DNA from: an uncultured Flavobacteriaceae bacterium
GTDB lineage: Bacteria > Bacteroidota > Bacteroidia > Flavobacteriales > Flavobacteriaceae
Assembly: GCA_938020445.1 (NCBI GenBank)
Contig: CALIIC010000081.1
Coordinates: forward strand, 1-33,145
Direction of reading: 5' to 3'
Length of the DNA: 33,145 bases
In this document: positions 25,610-33,145 of the stretch, piece by piece
Layout: each line of letters begins with the position of its first letter
How positions within the stretch are numbered: the stretch's first letter is position 1
Notes under the pieces: generated by a model
The model's input: only the letters and a program-made list of their open reading frames with translations
What the model was told of the DNA's origin: nothing
Databases searched by the model: none
Made by a program: the position numbers and the translations under genes

Positions 25610-26482
25610 TTATCCCATTACTTCTTTCACCTTCTTTCCAATTTCCGCTGGAGAATCGACCACATGAATACCATGCTCCCGCATAATCTTCTTTTTTGCC
25701 TGTGCGGTATCATCACTACCACCTACGATGGCGCCAGCATGTCCCATAGTTCTCCCTGCCGGTGCTGTTTCGCCTGCAATAAAACCAACAACAGGTTTTG
25801 TACTACCACTTTCTTTATACCATTTTGCGGCATCTGCTTCCAATTGTCCGCCAATTTCGCCGATCATTACAACGCATTCCGTTTCTGAGTCATTGATCAA
25901 TAATTCAACAGCCTCTTTCGTAGTAGTTCCAATAATAGGATCCCCCCCAATACCGATAGCCGTTGTGATACCCAATCCTTGACGTACCACTTGATCTGCA
26001 GCTTCATAGGTCAACGTACCCGATTTTGAGACGATACCAACATTCCCTTTTTTGAAAACAAATCCAGGCATGATACCAACCTTTGCTTCCCCGGGAGTAA
26101 TAACTCCAGGGCAATTTGGACCTACCAATCGGCAATCCATATTTTCAATATAATTGGATGCTTTTACCATATCGGCCACAGGAATACCTTCCGTAATGGT
26201 AATAATAACCTTAATTCCTGCGCTGGCAGCTTCCATAATGGCGTCTGCCGCAAATGCAGGTGGCACAAAAATAATCGTTGTATCGGCCCCTACTTTTTCA
26301 ACTGCCTCGGCAACCGTATTAAAAACAGGTTTGCCCAAGTGTTCTTGTCCACCTTTGCCCGGTGTAACTCCACCAACGATGTTCGTACCATATTCAATCA
26401 TTTGACCAGCGTGAAAGGTACCTTCACTTCCCGTGAAACCTTGAACTATTATTTTAGAGTTTTTATTGACTAGAACGCTCAT
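25610..26482 (-). CDS. sucD: succinyl-CoA synthetase (ADP-forming) alpha subunit
   Basis: TCA-cycle enzyme subunit that binds CoA and is phosphorylated on a histidine during succinyl-CoA to succinate conversion. An N-terminal CoA-binding Rossmann domain begins [14 protein letters not shown] (11-24), with GGVTPGKGG (37-45) and [10 protein letters not shown] (152-161). The active-site His248 lies in [11 protein letters not shown]. 290 residues, standard. The partner beta subunit gene sucC is not in this window; the gene instead ends the lpx operon, 90 bases after the LpxD-like gene. Confidence 0.96.
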   Translation of the reverse strand: MSVLVNKNSKIIVQGFTGSEGTFHAGQMIEYGTNIVGGVTPGKGGQEHLGKPVFNTVAEAVEKVGADTTIIFVPPAFAADAIMEAASAGIKVIITITEGIPVADMVKASNYIENMDCRLVGPNCPGVITPGEAKVGIMPGFVFKKGNVGIVSKSGTLTYEAADQVVRQGLGITTAIGIGGDPIIGTTTKEAVELLINDSETECVVMIGEIGGQLEADAAKWYKESGSTKPVVGFIAGETAPAGRTMGHAGAIVGGSDDTAQAKKKIMREHGIHVVDSPAEIGKKVKEVMG

Positions 26483-26572
26483 TGTATAGGTAATTCGTTA
26501 ATTAATTAAATCTTTCTTTTTAATGCATCGCAAAAATATAGGTTTGAAAAGGATTTCTAAAACAATCGCCCT

Positions 26573-27505
26573 TTATTCTTCCAACCTTTTTATGATATCG
26601 GGTATCTTTTTGACGTAGGCCAGTTGTTTCAGCTTTTCACGCGACTCCTCAATGGGAGTGCCAAAATAACTTTTGCCGCCTTCTACTGATTTCGTAACGC
26701 CGGTCTGTCCCATGATTACGGCCTTTTTACCAATTGTAATACCACTATTGGTTCCTACTTGCCCCCAAATAGTGACTTCATCTTCTATAATCACGCAACC
26801 TGCAATTCCTGTTTGCGAAGCAATTAGGCACTTCTTCCCGATTACCGTATCATGTCCTACATGTACCTGATTATCGAGCTTTGTGCCCTCTTTAATCGTT
26901 GTATCGCCCGTAACTCCCTTGTCGATGGTGCACAAGGCACCGAGTTCCACATGGTCTTCCAGCACTACCCGTCCGCAGGAGATAAGCTTGTCAAAACCTG
27001 TTGAGCGGTTCTTATAATAGAATGCGTCTGCCCCTAAAATAGTTCCTGAGTGTATTGTTACATGGTCGCCAATAATGCAATTATCATAAATGACGACATT
27101 GGCGTGTATAAGACAATGTTCGCCAATCGTTACATTGTTTCCTATGAATACATTTGGCTGCACCACCGTTCCCTGACCTATCTTTGCCGAAGTAGCAATA
27201 GGGGTATCCGCTTTTTGAAAGGGACTGAAATGTTGGGATATCTTATTGAAATCACGAAATGGGTCATCAGAGATCAACAGTGCCTTCCCTTCGGGACAGG
27301 CAACTTTTTTATTGATCAAAACAATGGTCGCCTTGGAGGCCAACGCCTTGTCATAGTACTTTGGGTGGTCTACAAAAACAATATCACCCGCTTCTACAAC
27401 ATGAATTTCGTTCATTCCCAATACCGGAAAATCAGCTTCACCCACAAAATCACATTCGATGATCGAAGCAATTTCACTTAAGTGTTGAGGGGTCTGAAAT
27501 TTCAC
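26573..27505 (-). CDS. LpxD-like left-handed beta-helix acyltransferase (second copy)
   Basis: A 310-residue paralogue of the lpxD product encoded at 30365. It keeps the LpxD layout: an N-terminal uridine-binding-like domain (about 1-100), then hexapeptide repeats forming a left-handed beta-helix (about 105-270), and a C-terminal helix (KKIPDIIKRLEE). The likely general base is His218 in LDNQVHVGHDTVIG, matching His241 of the main copy (IQIAHNVEIG). Differences lie around the loop GADAFYYKN, where the main copy has GADGFGYAP. It may acylate a different sugar or use another acyl chain; unknown. Start is GTG at 27505. It lies 55 bases after efp. Confidence 0.85.
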   Translation of the reverse strand: MKFQTPQHLSEIASIIECDFVGEADFPVLGMNEIHVVEAGDIVFVDHPKYYDKALASKATIVLINKKVACPEGKALLISDDPFRDFNKISQHFSPFQKADTPIATSAKIGQGTVVQPNVFIGNNVTIGEHCLIHANVVIYDNCIIGDHVTIHSGTILGADAFYYKNRSTGFDKLISCGRVVLEDHVELGALCTIDKGVTGDTTIKEGTKLDNQVHVGHDTVIGKKCLIASQTGIAGCVIIEDEVTIWGQVGTNSGITIGKKAVIMGQTGVTKSVEGGKSYFGTPIEESREKLKQLAYVKKIPDIIKRLEE

Positions 27506-27560
27506 GTTGGTTCGTTCGTTAAAAGATTTTAAGGTAAAAAGAATGGAAGGAAGCTTACAT

Positions 27561-28127
27561 TTACTCCTTTACCCGTTCCATATAGGAACCACTGGCGGTA
27601 TCGACCTTTATTTTATCGCCCTCATTAATGAACAAGGGTACATTTACCTCGGCACCTGTTTCAACTTTCGCCGGTTTTGTAGCATTCGTGGCCGTATTTC
27701 CTTTTACCCCGGGTTCTGTATAAGATATTTCAAGAATAACACTTGCAGGCATGTCTACGGATAAGGGCATGCTATCCTCCGTATTGAACATAATCTTCAC
27801 AACTTCCCCTTCTTTCAAAAGTCCCGGAGCATCGAGCGCGCTTTCTTGCAAGGTTATTTGATTGTAATCATCAGTGTTCATAAAGTGATAGGTTTCCCCT
27901 TCGGCGTACAAATATTGATAGTTCCGAGTTTCTACTCGCACATCCACTATTTTATGACCTGCGGAAAACGTATTATCGATAACTTTTCCATTCGTAACAC
28001 TTTTCAGTTTCGTGCGCACAAAGGCAGGACCCTTGCCCGGTTTTACATGTAGAAATTCGATGATCTTGTAAATATCGTTGTTGTAACGGATACACAATCC
28101 TTTTCTAATATCTGATGTTGATGCCAT
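27561..28127 (-). CDS. efp: translation elongation factor P
   Basis: Relieves ribosome stalling at consecutive prolines by binding between the P and E sites. A three-domain beta protein of 188 residues with the KOW-like N-terminal domain. The modifiable lysine is Lys32 at the tip of VKPGKGPAF, corresponding to Lys34 of the E. coli factor. The C-terminal SYTEPGVKGNTATNATKPAKVETGAEVNVPLFI is the classical domain III signature. It is embedded between lpxA and the second LpxD gene, so it is coexpressed with lipid A synthesis. Confidence 0.97.
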   Translation of the reverse strand: MASTSDIRKGLCIRYNNDIYKIIEFLHVKPGKGPAFVRTKLKSVTNGKVIDNTFSAGHKIVDVRVETRNYQYLYAEGETYHFMNTDDYNQITLQESALDAPGLLKEGEVVKIMFNTEDSMPLSVDMPASVILEISYTEPGVKGNTATNATKPAKVETGAEVNVPLFINEGDKIKVDTASGSYMERVKE

Positions 28128-28180
28128 GGTTTTATTGTTTGACCGCCCTAGCGAATAAGACGATTTATGTTTGTTTATGG

Positions 28181-28966
28181 TTAGTTATTGCTAAAATACC
28201 CTTTCATGATTCCTCTTTGCGAATCTCTAATAAACTGAAGAATCTCGTCCCGTTCGGGAGTTGCCTCCATTTCCGCTTCTATTATTTGAACCGCTTGGGT
28301 ATTGTTGTAATTTTTTTGATACAAAATACGATAGATGTTCTGTACTTCCCGTATTTTCTCTGAAGCAAAACCGCGTCTTCGCAGTCCTACTGAATTGATT
28401 CCTACGTACGATAAGGGTTCACGGGCAGCCTTTACAAATGGCGGAACATCTTTCCTCACCAATGAGCCTCCTGTTACGAACGCATGTTGCCCTACAGAAA
28501 CAAATTGATGCACGGCAACGAGGCCGGCAAGGATGACATTGTCCCCGATCGTTACATGCCCCGCTAGGGTTGAGTTATTCGAAAAGATACAATTATCACC
28601 CACCAGGCAGTCATGCGCCACATGGCAATATGCCATTATAAGGCAGTTTTTACCAATAACGGTTTTATTTCTGTCCGAAGTACCCTTATGAATGGTGGCA
28701 CACTCACGAATGGTCGTCCCATTGCCAATGGTAACAGTGGTTTCTTCACCATCGTATTTTAAATCTTGCGGTGGTGCCGAAATAACGGCCCCAGGGAAAA
28801 TATTGCAATTTTTTCCGATGCGCGCGCCCTCCATAATGGTCACGTTGGAACCGATCCAAGTTCCATCACCGATGGTAACGTTGTTATGTATGGTTGTAAA
28901 GGGTTCTACAACTACGTTTTTGGCAATTTTAGCACCGGGGTGTATGTAGGCAAGGGGTTGATTCAT
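28181..28966 (-). CDS. lpxA: UDP-N-acetylglucosamine O-acyltransferase LpxA
   Basis: First step of lipid A synthesis: transfers a 3-hydroxyacyl chain from ACP to the 3-OH of UDP-GlcNAc. A hexapeptide-repeat beta-helix covers about 10-185, and the helical C-terminus includes the conserved GLRRRGFASEKIREVQNIYRI region. The catalytic His118 lies in YCHVAHDCLVG, aligning with His125 of E. coli LpxA. Length (261) is normal. It begins two bases after the lpxC-fabZ stop codon region, so it is translationally close-coupled. Confidence 0.97.
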   Translation of the reverse strand: MNQPLAYIHPGAKIAKNVVVEPFTTIHNNVTIGDGTWIGSNVTIMEGARIGKNCNIFPGAVISAPPQDLKYDGEETTVTIGNGTTIRECATIHKGTSDRNKTVIGKNCLIMAYCHVAHDCLVGDNCIFSNNSTLAGHVTIGDNVILAGLVAVHQFVSVGQHAFVTGGSLVRKDVPPFVKAAREPLSYVGINSVGLRRRGFASEKIREVQNIYRILYQKNYNNTQAVQIIEAEMEATPERDEILQFIRDSQRGIMKGYFSNN

Positions 28967-28967
28967 T

Positions 28968-30368
28968 TTATGTTCTTTTAACGATTTGCGCCATCATTTC
29001 CGCTTCGGAAACCAATTTGTCATTTGCATAGGCATAGGCCTGCATATGACAAATACCTCTTCGTATTGGGGATATCAAATCGCACTTAAATATTAATGTG
29101 TCTCCGGGAAGCACGGGGCGCTTGAATTTTACATTGTCTATTTTCATAAACAAGGTTAAATAGTTTTCCGGGTCTGGAACCGTACTCAAGACCAAAATAC
29201 CCCCTGTCTGTGCCATCGCCTCCACCTGCAAAACACCGGGCATTACCGGAGCTCCGGGAAAGTGTCCCACAAAAAAGGGTTCGTTCATGGTTACGTTTTT
29301 CATTCCTACCACATGCGACTTCGAAAGTTCCAAAATACGATCGATCAGCAAGAATGGCGGACGGTGCGGTAGCATCGCCATAATTTGATGAATATCCATC
29401 AAAGGCGGCTGACTTAAATCGAACTTGGGTACGCTATTTCGTTTTTCGACCTTTATCTTCTTAGACAGCTTCTTGGCAAATTGTGTATTCACAAAATGAC
29501 CTGGTTTATTGGCAATTACCTTGCCCCTTATTGGAGTGCCGATCAACGCCAAATCACCGATGACATCCAACAACTTGTGCCGTGCGGCCTCATTTGGTTG
29601 ATGCAAGGTAAGGTTGTCCAGGATACCGTTTGCTTTTACCGAAAGTTTCTCTTTTCCAAAGGCTTTCAATAGCTTTTTCATTGTGCTATCGGAAATGTCC
29701 TTGTCTACATATACGATGGCATTGTTCAGGTCACCACCTTTAATGAGTCCGTTTTCCAGCAACATTTCGAGTTCATGAAGAAAACTAAAGGTACGCGCAC
29801 TTGAAATCTCTTCCTTAAAATCGGACAAGCGTTCCAAAGTGGCATTTTGGGTCCCTAAGACTTTTGTCCCAAAGTCTACCATCGTTGTCACTTGGTACTC
29901 ATCTGCCGGGATGATGGTGATTTCACTTCCAGTTTCCTCATCCTTGTACGTAATAACTTCTTGAACTACGTATTCATCCCTGAAAGCTTCCTGTTCTACC
30001 GCACCAACAATTTCCAACGCTTCTACAAAGTATTTGGAAGACCCATCCATTATAGGAGGTTCGGGAGCATCTAGCTCTATCATCACATTGTCGATCCCCA
30101 TTCCTACCAAGGCGGCAAGCACATGTTCCGAAGTTTGGATTTTTACACCATTTTTCTCGAGATTGGTTCCTCGCTGGGTGTTTACGACATAGTTGGCATC
30201 GGCTTCAATAACCGGTTCTCCTTCCAAATCTACCCTTTTAAATTTATAGCCATGGTTTTGTCCAGCAGGAACAAATTTCATGGTCACGTCTTCACCGGTA
30301 TGAAGCCCTACTCCTTTCAGGATGACTTCTTTGGCGATGGTACGCTGTTTAATTTTTTCAATACTCAC
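28968..30368 (-). CDS. lpxC/fabZ: LpxC-FabZ fusion: UDP-3-O-acyl-GlcNAc deacetylase / 3-hydroxyacyl-ACP dehydratase
   Basis: Two enzymes in one 466-residue chain. LpxC (about 1-310) commits UDP-acyl-GlcNAc to lipid A by zinc-dependent deacetylation; zinc ligands His82 (TSEHVLAAL), His264 and Asp268 (RHKLLDVIGDLAL) are visible, with His291 in KPGHFVNTQFA as catalytic histidine. FabZ (about 322-466) dehydrates 3-hydroxyacyl-ACP; LPHRPPFLLIDRI (333-345), catalytic His369 in GHFPGAPVMPGVL and Glu383 in QVEAMAQ are present. The fusion is a hallmark of Bacteroidota and puts two enzymes competing for the 3-hydroxyacyl-ACP pool under one control. Start is GTG, overlapping the lpxD stop (GTGA). Confidence 0.97.
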   Translation of the reverse strand: MSIEKIKQRTIAKEVILKGVGLHTGEDVTMKFVPAGQNHGYKFKRVDLEGEPVIEADANYVVNTQRGTNLEKNGVKIQTSEHVLAALVGMGIDNVMIELDAPEPPIMDGSSKYFVEALEIVGAVEQEAFRDEYVVQEVITYKDEETGSEITIIPADEYQVTTMVDFGTKVLGTQNATLERLSDFKEEISSARTFSFLHELEMLLENGLIKGGDLNNAIVYVDKDISDSTMKKLLKAFGKEKLSVKANGILDNLTLHQPNEAARHKLLDVIGDLALIGTPIRGKVIANKPGHFVNTQFAKKLSKKIKVEKRNSVPKFDLSQPPLMDIHQIMAMLPHRPPFLLIDRILELSKSHVVGMKNVTMNEPFFVGHFPGAPVMPGVLQVEAMAQTGGILVLSTVPDPENYLTLFMKIDNVKFKRPVLPGDTLIFKCDLISPIRRGICHMQAYAYANDKLVSEAEMMAQIVKRT

Positions 30369-31387
30369 TGTTCAATTTTTTTTTCCAGTTCGTTTATTTT
30401 GTTTGTTATTTTCGGCAGGTTTTTAAAATGCACGTATGACTTATTGTAGTCACCATAGTTCAAAGCGGGAGACCCCTGTAATACTTCATCATCCTTTACG
30501 ATTCTTCCGATTCCCGATTGGGCCTGAATGCGCACCCGATCCCCAATGGTAATATGCCCTACGATCCCTACTTGACCGCCGATCATACAGTGCTTACCAA
30601 TCTTTGTAGATCCGGCAACACCGGTTTGAGCTGCAATAACGGTATGTTCACCAATTTCAACATTGTGTGCAATCTGTATTTGATTGTCTAGCTTCACACC
30701 CTTCCTTAAAACCGTAGATCCTAGCGTGGCACGATCAATAGTGGTACCCGCACCGATGTCGACATTGTCTTCTAAAATAACATTGCCCGTTTGAGGAATT
30801 TTTTTGAACTCCCCTGTTTTACTAGGTGCATATCCAAAGCCGTCGGCACCTACTACAGCACCACTATGGATGATGCAATTGTTGCCAATAATCGTCTCAG
30901 AGTAGATTTTTGCCCCGGCAAAAACAATTACATTGTTGCCAATTTGAACATTATCCCCCACGTAGGCATTGGGATATATTTTCACATTATCGCCCAATCG
31001 CACGTTATTTCCCAAATAGGAAAATGCGCCAAGGTACAACCCAGCGCCATGGGAAGCCGTTTCGGACATATATACAGGATTCTCAATACCTGTTTTATTA
31101 TTCTTTACTTGGTTATAGTACTCCAGCAATTTTGAAAACGATTCGTAGGCATCTTCTACTTTGATCAAGGCCGTATCCAAATCCTGTTCTGGAACAAAAT
31201 CTTTATTGACAATGGTAATCGACGCTTTGGTCGTATAAATATGGGAAGTGTATTTCGGATTCGCCAAAAAAGTAAGAGACCCCTGTTCCCCTTCTTCTAT
31301 CTTCGCTAATTTATGAACTGCAATGTCTGGATTTCCTTCCAGTTCACCCTCTAAAATTCCTGCAATTTGGCCAGCCGTAAAAATCAT
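30365..31387 (-). CDS. lpxD: UDP-3-O-(3-hydroxyacyl)glucosamine N-acyltransferase LpxD
   Basis: Third step of lipid A synthesis, adding the N-linked hydroxyacyl chain. A 340-residue protein with an N-terminal uridine-binding domain (about 1-100; SLTFLANPKYTSHIYTTKAS), a hexapeptide beta-helix (about 105-310) and a C-terminal coiled helix (KITNKINELEKKIEQ). Catalytic His241 in LDNQIQIAHNVEIG, with GADGFGYAP (180-188) and TTIDRATLG (215-223) as family signatures. It overlaps lpxC by four bases and follows the HD gene by 23. Confidence 0.97.
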   Translation of the reverse strand: MIFTAGQIAGILEGELEGNPDIAVHKLAKIEEGEQGSLTFLANPKYTSHIYTTKASITIVNKDFVPEQDLDTALIKVEDAYESFSKLLEYYNQVKNNKTGIENPVYMSETASHGAGLYLGAFSYLGNNVRLGDNVKIYPNAYVGDNVQIGNNVIVFAGAKIYSETIIGNNCIIHSGAVVGADGFGYAPSKTGEFKKIPQTGNVILEDNVDIGAGTTIDRATLGSTVLRKGVKLDNQIQIAHNVEIGEHTVIAAQTGVAGSTKIGKHCMIGGQVGIVGHITIGDRVRIQAQSGIGRIVKDDEVLQGSPALNYGDYNKSYVHFKNLPKITNKINELEKKIEQ

Positions 31388-31410
31388 GGGAACAAAAGTA
31401 ACAAAAATAG

Positions 31411-32652
31411 TTATAGTCTAGTTGAAACTCCTTCTTTGGGATAACATATATAGTATTTGGTTACCGTTTTAGAAAGGGCCTTTAGGTTTAAATGATCGGA
31501 TGCTTTCACCACATCGGTTAATTTTCCGCCACTCTTTAAAATCATGATACGTTGTTTATGAGGATCATAGGCCATATTCTTTATCTCACCGGAGAATACC
31601 AAATAAGAGACTTCCTTATCACTCAACCCATGCATTTTTTTTACCTCCAATAAGTGTTTGTCTATTTTATGCTGCTCAATTGGCTTGTTTTTCAACTTAA
31701 TGTGCAACAAATCCCTATGAAGCAAGCGCCTACATAGTTCCGATAGTACAAAGTCTTCATGATGCTGCCAGTCTTTTAAGGCCGCCATGACATCTACATC
31801 ATCCAACATGGAAAATCGATCTAAAATAGCCTCATCAAAATTGGCCTTTGTTATTTTATGGGTCAGAAAAAAAAGAAGGGTATCACTGCATGGCACCTCT
31901 CTTCCCTTTGACAACAACTCTTTAGCCCTTCTCAGGGAACCGATCAATAATTGTTCTGCCACTACCCCGGTCTTATGTAAGTACGCCTGCCAATACATAA
32001 AACGTCTGGCCATCAAAAATTTCTCTACGGAGTAAATACCCTTTTCCTCGATCACCAATTCGCGGTCTACCACATTCAACATACGAACAAGTCGCTCGGA
32101 ATTGATATTCCCTTCGGATACGCCCGTATAGAAACTATCACGCTTTAAATAATCCAGACGGTCCATGTCTAACTGGCTTGAAACCAACTGATTTAAAAAG
32201 GTTTTCGGATGTGTACCATTGAAAATAGCGATTGCCGTAGTTAAACTTCCGTTAAACTTCACGTTCAAGGCCTCCATAAAAAGGAGGGAAATATCCTCGT
32301 GTTGCACTGCCTCCACGATGCTGTGTTCCATGGCATGGGAAAAAGGCCCATGCCCAATATCGTGCAGTAAGATCGCTATGAGCAAGCCTTCCTCTTCCGT
32401 ATCGGTAATCACAACCGCTTTAGAACGAAGCAGTTGTATCGCCTGCTGCATCAAATGCATACTCCCCAGCGCATGGTGAAAACGGGTATGGTGCGCCCCG
32501 GGATATACCAAATAGGATAGTCCCATTTGGGAGATGCGACGCAATCGCTGAAAGTAAGGGTGACTGATAAGCTCGTAGAGGAGCGGATTGGGAATTCCAA
32601 TAAATCCGTAAATTGGATCATTGAAAATTTCGAGTTTTTTAGATACTGCCAA
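31411..32652 (-). CDS. HD-domain phosphohydrolase (dNTPase-like)
   Basis: A 413-residue HD-superfamily protein related to dGTP triphosphohydrolases. The metal site is explicit: HHTRFHHALG (54-63), LLHDIGHGPFSHAMEH (95-110) with His97-Asp98, and a later DMDRLDYLKRDSFYTG segment providing the last Asp. It may hydrolyse dNTPs or other nucleotides; in flavobacteria it is often found next to porX and the lpx genes. The start is TTG: the frame has no ATG back to the upstream stop, and TTG gives the conserved AVSKKLEIFNDPIYGFI beginning. First gene of the lpx transcript. Confidence 0.92.
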   Translation of the reverse strand: MAVSKKLEIFNDPIYGFIGIPNPLLYELISHPYFQRLRRISQMGLSYLVYPGAHHTRFHHALGSMHLMQQAIQLLRSKAVVITDTEEEGLLIAILLHDIGHGPFSHAMEHSIVEAVQHEDISLLFMEALNVKFNGSLTTAIAIFNGTHPKTFLNQLVSSQLDMDRLDYLKRDSFYTGVSEGNINSERLVRMLNVVDRELVIEEKGIYSVEKFLMARRFMYWQAYLHKTGVVAEQLLIGSLRRAKELLSKGREVPCSDTLLFFLTHKITKANFDEAILDRFSMLDDVDVMAALKDWQHHEDFVLSELCRRLLHRDLLHIKLKNKPIEQHKIDKHLLEVKKMHGLSDKEVSYLVFSGEIKNMAYDPHKQRIMILKSGGKLTDVVKASDHLNLKALSKTVTKYYICYPKEGVSTRL

Positions 32653-32929
32653 AATGTTGGACCGTTTTTTGAAGTCATAGCAAAGTTAGACAATATTGCC
32701 ATGATAGCGTGCTTTCCGTATTTTGAAATTGAAAAAACTGGAATCCTAAAAAGGTTCCTTTCGACCTCATTTCAAAACAACGACATTGGCCATGGGATGA
32801 TTTTAGCTAAAAAAGGCCGTTATACGAACGCAGTCTATTTTAAAAATTTCAACGTAGGTATCTAAGAATTTCCTGTCGACATAAATAACGGCACTTGAAC
32901 ATTAATTTCACACTTGAATCCATTAAAGA

Positions 32930-33145
32930 ATGAATAAAATATCAATCCTTTGGGCCGATGATGAAATCGACCTTTTAAAACCACACATCCTATTTTTAGA
33001 AGGCAAAAATTATGAAGTCGTACAATGCCGTAGTGGCCAAGAGGCCTTGGAAGCACTTCTTGAAAAGCGGGTCGATATTGTTTTTTTAGATGAAAATATG
33101 CCCGGTATCTCTGGGCTCGAGACCTTAAATGAAATAAAAGTGATG
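32930..33145 (+). CDS. porX: PorX-type response regulator, 5' part (cut by window end)
   Basis: The first 72 codons of a receiver domain, beginning MNKISILWADDEIDLLKPHI, the N-terminus typical of PorX. The acidic pair Asp10-Asp11 and the phospho-acceptor Asp54 (IVFLDENMPGISGLE) are present. PorX of type IX secretion (T9SS) bacteria has a receiver domain joined to a C-terminal PglZ/alkaline-phosphatase-like domain and acts with the histidine kinase PorY on T9SS gene expression and function; the rest lies beyond the window. It is divergent from the HD/lpx operon across about 277 bp with no other gene. Confidence 0.9.
   Translation, partial: MNKISILWADDEIDLLKPHILFLEGKNYEVVQCRSGQEALEALLEKRVDIVFLDENMPGISGLETLNEIKVM

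Noticed and set aside
32527-32865. 112-codon plus-strand frame over the start of the HD gene
   Set aside because: Its first half is antisense to conserved HD-protein sequence, and the non-overlapping part (from ATG 32701) has no recognisable motif; treated as chance.
1-33145. CRISPR arrays, tRNA or rRNA genes, transposases, phage genes
   Set aside because: None seen on either strand; the repeats found are too few and too short for CRISPR.

Overview
The window looks like a chromosomal segment from a marine-type member of the Bacteroidota, class Flavobacteriia (Maribacter/Zobellia/Muricauda-like). The evidence is the moderately AT-rich sequence, the near absence of Shine-Dalgarno sites, the LpxC-FabZ fusion, bifunctional HisB and HisIE, GIN/DUF4097-type surface proteins beside an ECF sigma factor, and a gene at the right edge that reads as PorX, the type IX secretion response regulator. 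Species cannot be fixed from the sequence alone. I saw no tRNA, rRNA, CRISPR array, insertion sequence or prophage.

Layout. (1) 1-3.6 kb, plus strand: a small membrane protein, an arylamine N-acetyltransferase, a secreted S41-type peptidase, and an STM3941-like gene broken by two single-base frameshifts. (2) 3.7-7.9 kb, plus strand: an ECF sigma / anti-sigma / DUF4097-like operon, an acidic-loop outer-membrane protein and a GIN-domain lipoprotein. The sigma gene and the outer-membrane gene carry near-identical TGCAAC-N17-GTCT promoter-like sites, which suggests a self-regulated ECF circuit. A diverged direct repeat of about 32 bp lies between the last two genes. The block ends in a 14-bp perfect hairpin terminator shared with the opposing his operon.

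(3) 18.7-8.0 kb, minus strand: a complete histidine operon in the order hisG-GNAT-hisD-hisC-DUF2167-hisB-hisH-GNAT-hisA-DinB-NIPSNAP-hisF-GNAT-hisIE. All eight his cistrons are present and cover all ten enzymatic steps, interleaved with six non-his genes. In front of hisG I read a 17-residue leader peptide containing HHHFYH, followed by a mutually exclusive antiterminator and terminator. This is a full transcription attenuator that would couple the whole 14-gene unit, including the six passengers, to histidyl-tRNA charging. It is the most informative item in the window.

(4) 25.5-18.8 kb, minus strand: an M16 zinc-protease lipoprotein, fabG, a membrane VWA protein and an SPFH/prohibitin protein. 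(5) 32.7-25.5 kb, minus strand: HD phosphohydrolase - lpxD - lpxC/fabZ - lpxA - efp - second lpxD-like - sucD, closed by a terminator. This is the lipid A initiation pathway packed with translation factor EF-P and a TCA-cycle subunit. (6) 32.9 kb to the end, plus strand: the start of porX, divergent from the HD gene.
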